From contig JALULR010000083.1 in assembly GCA_027056155.1 (NCBI GenBank), forward strand, positions 1,414 to 11,168: a stretch of 9,755 nt of DNA. The letters run 5' to 3'. This stretch comes from DHVE2 group archaeon (lineage in GTDB: Archaea; Thermoplasmatota; Thermoplasmata; Thermoplasmatales; Aciduliprofundaceae). Under the pieces are notes generated by a model. It searched no databases. It was not told where the DNA came from and saw only the letters and a list, made by a program, of their open reading frames with translations. The position numbers and the translations under genes were made by a program. Each line of letters starts with the position of its first letter. The stretch's first letter is position 1. Below, piece after piece: positions 6,992 to 9,755 of this stretch.

Positions 6992-7381
6992 TCAGTACAC
7001 ATACGCTAGGAGTTTTCCACCCACTCCTATCTCCTTAGCTTCTGATTGAGTCATCACACCGCGATTGGTAGTTATGATTAGTATTCCAAAGTCTTGAGCT
7101 GGAAGATACCTCGCCTCATATTTCTCCATCTGGTCTCTCTTTACAGAGAATCTAGGTTTTATAGCTCCACACTTATTGATTGTTGCACCTATGCGCACTT
7201 TAAACATTCCACCACGGCCATCTTCCACATACTCAAACTCTTCTAAATATCCATGCTCTTCCATAATTTTCAATATCCTACCAACTAGCTTGGATGCGGG
7301 CCTTATTACTATTTCCCTCCGCCCAGCCATTGCCGCATTGTTTATCTTAGAAAGCGCATCACTCAGAGGATCATTCTGCAT
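6992..7381 (-). CDS. rps8: Small-subunit ribosomal protein uS8
   Basis: 30S platform protein that binds the central domain of 16S rRNA and is needed for early assembly. In bacteria it also represses the spc operon; whether it does so here is unknown. The 129 residues match the archaeal length of about 130. The sequence starts MQNDPLSDALSKINNAAMAGRREIVIRPASKLVGRILKIMEEHGYLEEFEYV, the N-terminal domain. It ends with the rRNA-binding signature ITTNRGVMTQSEAKEIGVGGKLLAYVY. The ATG at 7381 has GAGGTGGTGA just upstream, partly within the uS14 stop region. The gap to uS14 is 11 bases, the largest in the window. Confidence 0.97.
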   Translation of the reverse strand: MQNDPLSDALSKINNAAMAGRREIVIRPASKLVGRILKIMEEHGYLEEFEYVEDGRGGMFKVRIGATINKCGAIKPRFSVKRDQMEKYEARYLPAQDFGILIITTNRGVMTQSEAKEIGVGGKLLAYVY

Positions 7382-7392
7382 ATTTCACCACC

Positions 7393-7554
7393 TCACGAAT
7401 ATTTCCTGAACCCCAACTCATAGGCAACCTCTCTAAAGCACTGCCTACAGAGCCTGAGTCCATATCTCCTAATCACACCTCTCTTTCTACCACAGCGAAC
7501 GCAACCTTCGCTCCTTCCAAATTTCTTCTTTGGTCTGAGAACCACACGGACCAT
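7393..7554 (-). CDS. rps14: Small-subunit ribosomal protein uS14, zinc-binding form
   Basis: 30S head protein, 53 residues. Hand translation from the ATG at 7554 begins [18 protein letters not shown] and ends GFRKYS before TGA. Two zinc-ligand pairs are present: Cys18-x-x-Cys21 and Cys36-x-x-Cys39, in [10 protein letters not shown] and LCRQCF. This is the C+ form usual in archaea. The start overlaps the uL5 stop by one base (TAATG), and GGAGGTG at 7560-7566 lies five bases upstream. Its position between uL5 and uS8 is the one expected in the spc operon. Confidence 0.96.
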   Translation of the reverse strand: MVRVVLRPKKKFGRSEGCVRCGRKRGVIRRYGLRLCRQCFREVAYELGFRKYS

Positions 7555-8087
7555 TATTCCACCTCCAGTATATTGAGATTGAAGTTATCCCTCATATATT
7601 GCATTGCCTCTTCTCTAGTTATTCTGTGTCTTTGAGGAACCTTTGCTCTCTTTAATCTTCTCCTAGCCACACGATAGCCCGGACGCTTAAACACCACATT
7701 CACATCCATACCAAATATACCAATCTCCGGGTCATATTTTACCCCTTCAAACTCAGTGTAATCAGATATGCCAAAATTTAAGTTGCCCTGCGCATCAAAC
7801 GAGTAGTTTGCAACCTTGTTATCTCGAACCCACAATGCTCTCTTAAGGAAATCTTCCGCACTCTTGCCTCTAAGAGTTACCTTCACAGCAATGGGCTGCC
7901 CTTTTCGAATATTGAAATCTCTAATAGTTTTTTGAGATTTGAGCTGGACAGGCTTTGCACCTGTAAGTATATCTATAACGCGCTGTGCACGTCTGAGTTT
8001 CTCACCAGCTTCACCCACACCAATATTAATTACTACCTTGTCTATCATAATTCGGCGCATTGGATTATTTAGCTTCTTCTCGTTCAT
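7554..8087 (-). CDS. rpl5: Large-subunit ribosomal protein uL5
   Basis: 50S protein that binds 5S rRNA with uL18 and contacts the P-site tRNA and the 30S head. The 177 residues match archaeal uL5. Recognisable parts are [27 protein letters not shown] near the N-terminus and [34 protein letters not shown]. Later parts are the [41 protein letters not shown] block and a C-terminal helix ending LNILEVE. The ATG at 8087 overlaps the eS4 stop as ATGA, with GAGGTGA at 8095-8101 as ribosome binding site. Its last codons carry the uS14 site. Confidence 0.97.
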   Translation of the reverse strand: MNEKKLNNPMRRIMIDKVVINIGVGEAGEKLRRAQRVIDILTGAKPVQLKSQKTIRDFNIRKGQPIAVKVTLRGKSAEDFLKRALWVRDNKVANYSFDAQGNLNFGISDYTEFEGVKYDPEIGIFGMDVNVVFKRPGYRVARRRLKRAKVPQRHRITREEAMQYMRDNFNLNILEVE

Positions 8088-8788
8088 AGGGCACTCACCT
8101 CAGGAATGGTTACCTCCGGCTTACCTACCCCAACAACAAACACGTTTCTCTTAAGTGTTTCAAAGCCTTCTTCAAATGAAACCACATTGTCCATTGGACT
8201 CTTAGTAACAGTATAACTTTTTATGTGTACAACTTGACCTCTATGCGTTCCACCAATTATCATAGCAACGCTACCTTCTTTTATAGAGTAGCTACCAATT
8301 ATCTCCTGTGTGGGCACCTTTATTTTAAGCACATCGCCAGAGCGGTATTTGTTTTCATCAATCATTATGTTGCGCCCGTCATGCAAGTTTAGCACAATTT
8401 TTCCACCCTTAACAACAGTTTTATTTTCCACTCGCGCTAGCTTCCACGAAGCATGCCCCTCTGGAATCTCCACCAATCGCAAGTTTCCACGTATGTCATA
8501 CATTGCACGATAGTGCTTATCTCCCACAGTGATTACATCCATGAATCCCACTGGAAAATTAGAATCAGTCCGCACCTTTCCATCAACCTTAATTAATCTC
8601 TGAGCAAGTATCTTTCTTGCCTCTCTCCTGTTATCCGCTACATGGAGCATGTCTCTCAAAACTATAACCAAAGGTATTGCCTTATTGCTTGCATGAGGTC
8701 CAGCCGAAGGCTTTGGGGCAAATGGATATTCTTTCTTGGGAATCTTCCAAATTCTCGGTGTTGTAAGGCGCTTTAAGTGATTACTCAT
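8084..8788 (-). CDS. rps4e: Small-subunit ribosomal protein eS4
   Basis: 30S protein specific to archaea and eukaryotes, unrelated to bacterial uS4 apart from a shared S4 RNA-binding fold. It has 234 residues. The N-terminal signature is [29 protein letters not shown] (residues 4-32). The S4 domain is at about 43-106 ([29 protein letters not shown]), followed by the central eS4 domain at about 107-168. A KOW-type motif is at about 172-197 ([21 protein letters not shown]). The C-terminus runs [16 protein letters not shown]. The ATG at 8788 overlaps the uL24 end by eight bases. Its GAGGTG ribosome binding site (8796-8801) lies inside the codons for the acidic uL24 tail. Confidence 0.97.
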   Translation of the reverse strand: MSNHLKRLTTPRIWKIPKKEYPFAPKPSAGPHASNKAIPLVIVLRDMLHVADNRREARKILAQRLIKVDGKVRTDSNFPVGFMDVITVGDKHYRAMYDIRGNLRLVEIPEGHASWKLARVENKTVVKGGKIVLNLHDGRNIMIDENKYRSGDVLKIKVPTQEIIGSYSIKEGSVAMIIGGTHRGQVVHIKSYTVTKSPMDNVVSFEEGFETLKRNVFVVGVGKPEVTIPEVSAL

Positions 8789-9293
8789 CTTCGTTCACCT
8801 CTTCTTCATTATTTTCTTCATCAGCGTTATTCTCCTCATCAGGTACCTGCTCTTCTTCAGGTTCTTCCTCCGCCTCGGAGCTCTCCTCTTCCTCTTCGTA
8901 TTCCTCCTCTTCTACTATTGTGCCACGGCGCTCTTCTGCCATTGCGTATATTTTCGATTTGCGCTTTTTATCACTTAGCTCAAGCTTTACAATTTCCACA
9001 TTTGACGGGTCCATCCAAAACTGAACACTTTTGTTATCAGTCTTACGAATAGTTACTCCTTCAACAGCTATTTTCATATTCTTGAGATTTACTTCAACAA
9101 CCTTGCCCTCGTGCCCCTTAAACTTACCACGCATCACTCTTACTATGTCTCCCTTACGTACTACCAAGTTTCGCATGCCATATTTTTCATACAATGCTCT
9201 ACTTAGATGAGATTTCATCATCTTTTGCCTACGATGCTTTGGTGCTTCGTAGCGCATCTTCCTCTGCTTTCTTGGATGCTGAGATACCATCAT
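8781..9293 (-). CDS. rpl24: Large-subunit ribosomal protein uL24 with long acidic C-terminal tail
   Basis: 50S protein that starts assembly on 23S rRNA and sits at the rim of the peptide exit tunnel. The first 118 residues are a complete archaeal uL24: [46 protein letters not shown], then the KOW motif [20 protein letters not shown] (about residues 51-70). Residues 119-170 form an added tail; from 128 on, 28 of 43 residues are Glu or Asp and none is Lys or Arg. Family members I know are about 115-125 residues, so the product of 170 is long. Two ATGs stand in tandem (9293, 9290) after GAGGTGAT, so the start is uncertain by one residue. The tail is in frame and ends at the expected junction with eS4, so a frameshift is unlikely. 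Confidence 0.95.
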   Translation of the reverse strand: MMVSQHPRKQRKMRYEAPKHRRQKMMKSHLSRALYEKYGMRNLVVRKGDIVRVMRGKFKGHEGKVVEVNLKNMKIAVEGVTIRKTDNKSVQFWMDPSNVEIVKLELSDKKRKSKIYAMAEERRGTIVEEEEYEEEEESSEAEEEPEEEQVPDEENNADEENNEEEVNEDE

Positions 9294-9301
9294 TCATCAC
9301 C

Positions 9302-9700
9302 TCACACAATAATACTAGATATTGCGGCAACTCTAGGCCAGCGCTCGGTAGCCTCTCTAGCAACAGGCCCCTTTATCTCGCTACCCTTCGTCTCACCAGT
9401 ATTTGTGGTTATCACACAAGCGTTATCTTCAAATTGTACAACTGTGCCATCAGCTCTCTTAAACGGCTTTCTCTGGCGAATTATTACTGCTGGAAACACC
9501 TTTTTACGCATATCAGGTGTGCCTTTTTTCACACTTACCATTACCATATCTCCCACACCTGCCACAGGATACTGCCTATGCGTTGTATGGAAATTTAGAA
9601 CTTGTATGATTTCCACTACCTTAGCACCAGTGTTATCCGCACAAACTAACTGTGCACCGGTGGGCAATCCGCGACTCTGATTACCTGCAATACCTTTCAT
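9302..9700 (-). CDS. rpl14: Large-subunit ribosomal protein uL14
   Basis: 50S protein at the subunit interface, binding 23S rRNA and contacting 16S rRNA. The product is 132 residues from the ATG at 9700, starting [34 protein letters not shown], the standard archaeal N-terminus. The family core follows: [76 protein letters not shown] at 9709 would add three residues, but it lies inside the GAGGTGA ribosome binding site (9706-9712), so I reject it. The spacing from that site to the ATG is five bases. The site overlaps the uS17 stop codon. Confidence 0.97.
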   Translation of the reverse strand: MKGIAGNQSRGLPTGAQLVCADNTGAKVVEIIQVLNFHTTHRQYPVAGVGDMVMVSVKKGTPDMRKKVFPAVIIRQRKPFKRADGTVVQFEDNACVITTNTGETKGSEIKGPVAREATERWPRVAAISSIIV

Positions 9701-9705
9701 ACAAT

Positions 9706-9712
9706 TCACCTC
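9706..9712 (-). promoter_or_regulatory. Ribosome binding site of uL14, overlapping the uS17 stop
   Basis: GAGGTGA on the minus strand, five bases before the ATG at 9700. It includes the TGA that ends uS17. It decides the uL14 start, because the alternative GTG at 9709 falls within it. Confidence 0.8.
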
Positions 9713-9755
9713 TTCTCAATAATAACAAAGCTCACACTCTTGGCAAGAGGTCTGC
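9706..9755 (-). CDS. rps17: Small-subunit ribosomal protein uS17 (last 15 residues only)
   Basis: Only the 3' end is in the window. Reading back from the TGA at 9706-9708 gives [15 protein letters not shown], which matches the C-terminus of archaeal uS17 (a 30S protein binding 16S rRNA early in assembly). The position directly before uL14 is the one expected in the archaeal operon. The gap to uL14 is five bases. The assignment rests on a short sequence plus context. Confidence 0.85.
   Translation of the reverse strand, partial: RPLAKSVSFVIIEKR

Noticed and set aside
8784..8912. Purine-rich GAA/GAG run as a possible tandem repeat or a frameshifted gene end
   Set aside because: There is no fixed repeat unit. 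The frame stays open and ends exactly where the eS4 start and its ribosome binding site expect it, so an acidic protein tail is the better reading.
8777..9052. Plus-strand open frame rich in Leu, Pro and Ser opposite the uL24 tail
   Set aside because: Its composition is simply the complement of GAA/GAG codons in the acidic tail on the other strand.
9194..9680. Two long plus-strand open frames opposite uL14 and uL24 (134 and 157 codons)
   Set aside because: They lie antisense to strongly conserved ribosomal protein genes, overlap each other, resemble no family I know and have no clear ribosome binding site. They are by-products of the codon use of the minus-strand genes.
9701..9709. GTG at 9709 as the uL14 start
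   Set aside because: It is part of the ribosome binding site, and the ATG at 9700 gives the standard archaeal N-terminus at correct spacing.
1..9755. A novel system, mobile element, CRISPR array or RNA gene hidden in the window
   Set aside because: Coding sequence of recognised families covers the window almost without gaps. No space is left for an unexplained gene, and I saw no inverted or direct repeats of the kind such elements carry.

Overview
The window is a fragment of an archaeal chromosome, and every gene in it is on the minus strand. It holds the archaeal spc-type ribosomal protein operon and its usual downstream translocase and kinase genes. The archaeal assignment rests on three things. 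Proteins specific to archaea and eukaryotes (eS4, eL32, eL19) lie between universal ones. The two nucleotide kinases are of the archaeal AdkA and Cmk types. A DUF106 (Oxa1/EMC3-like) membrane protein follows secY. Strong Shine-Dalgarno sites related to GGAGGTGAT and a moderately AT-rich composition fit a euryarchaeon. A thermophilic Thermoplasmatota-like lineage (for example Aciduliprofundum-like) is my guess from SecY size and general sequence character, and the window does not prove it.

Read in the direction of transcription (from high to low coordinates), the order is uS17 (last 15 residues only), uL14, uL24, eS4, uL5, uS14, uS8, uL6, eL32, eL19, uL18, uS5, uL30, uL15, SecY, adenylate kinase, DUF106 protein and cytidylate kinase (5' part only). 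This is the canonical archaeal order with no gene missing or inserted. The small zinc-binding uS14 gene (7393-7554) is included. No gap between genes exceeds 11 bases, and many genes overlap by 1 to 23 bases. I see no promoter, terminator, RNA gene, mobile element, CRISPR array or repeat family. The operon promoter must lie upstream of the window, beyond position 9755.

Functionally, the first 14 genes encode ribosome parts. These include several large-subunit proteins near the peptide exit tunnel (uL24, eL19) and the central protuberance (uL5, uL18). SecY is the channel that docks at the tunnel exit, and the DUF106 protein is a probable membrane insertase of the Oxa1 superfamily. The two kinases supply ADP and CDP for nucleotide pools. 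Most ribosome binding sites are encoded within the last codons of the preceding gene, so translation is probably coupled along the message.

This is an ordinary, highly conserved region, and I do not find a new biological system in it. The points most worth a second look are an unusually long acidic tail on uL24, an N-terminal extension of about 80 residues with two membrane helices on SecY, and a nearly identical 20-base start region in front of both uL18 and uS5.
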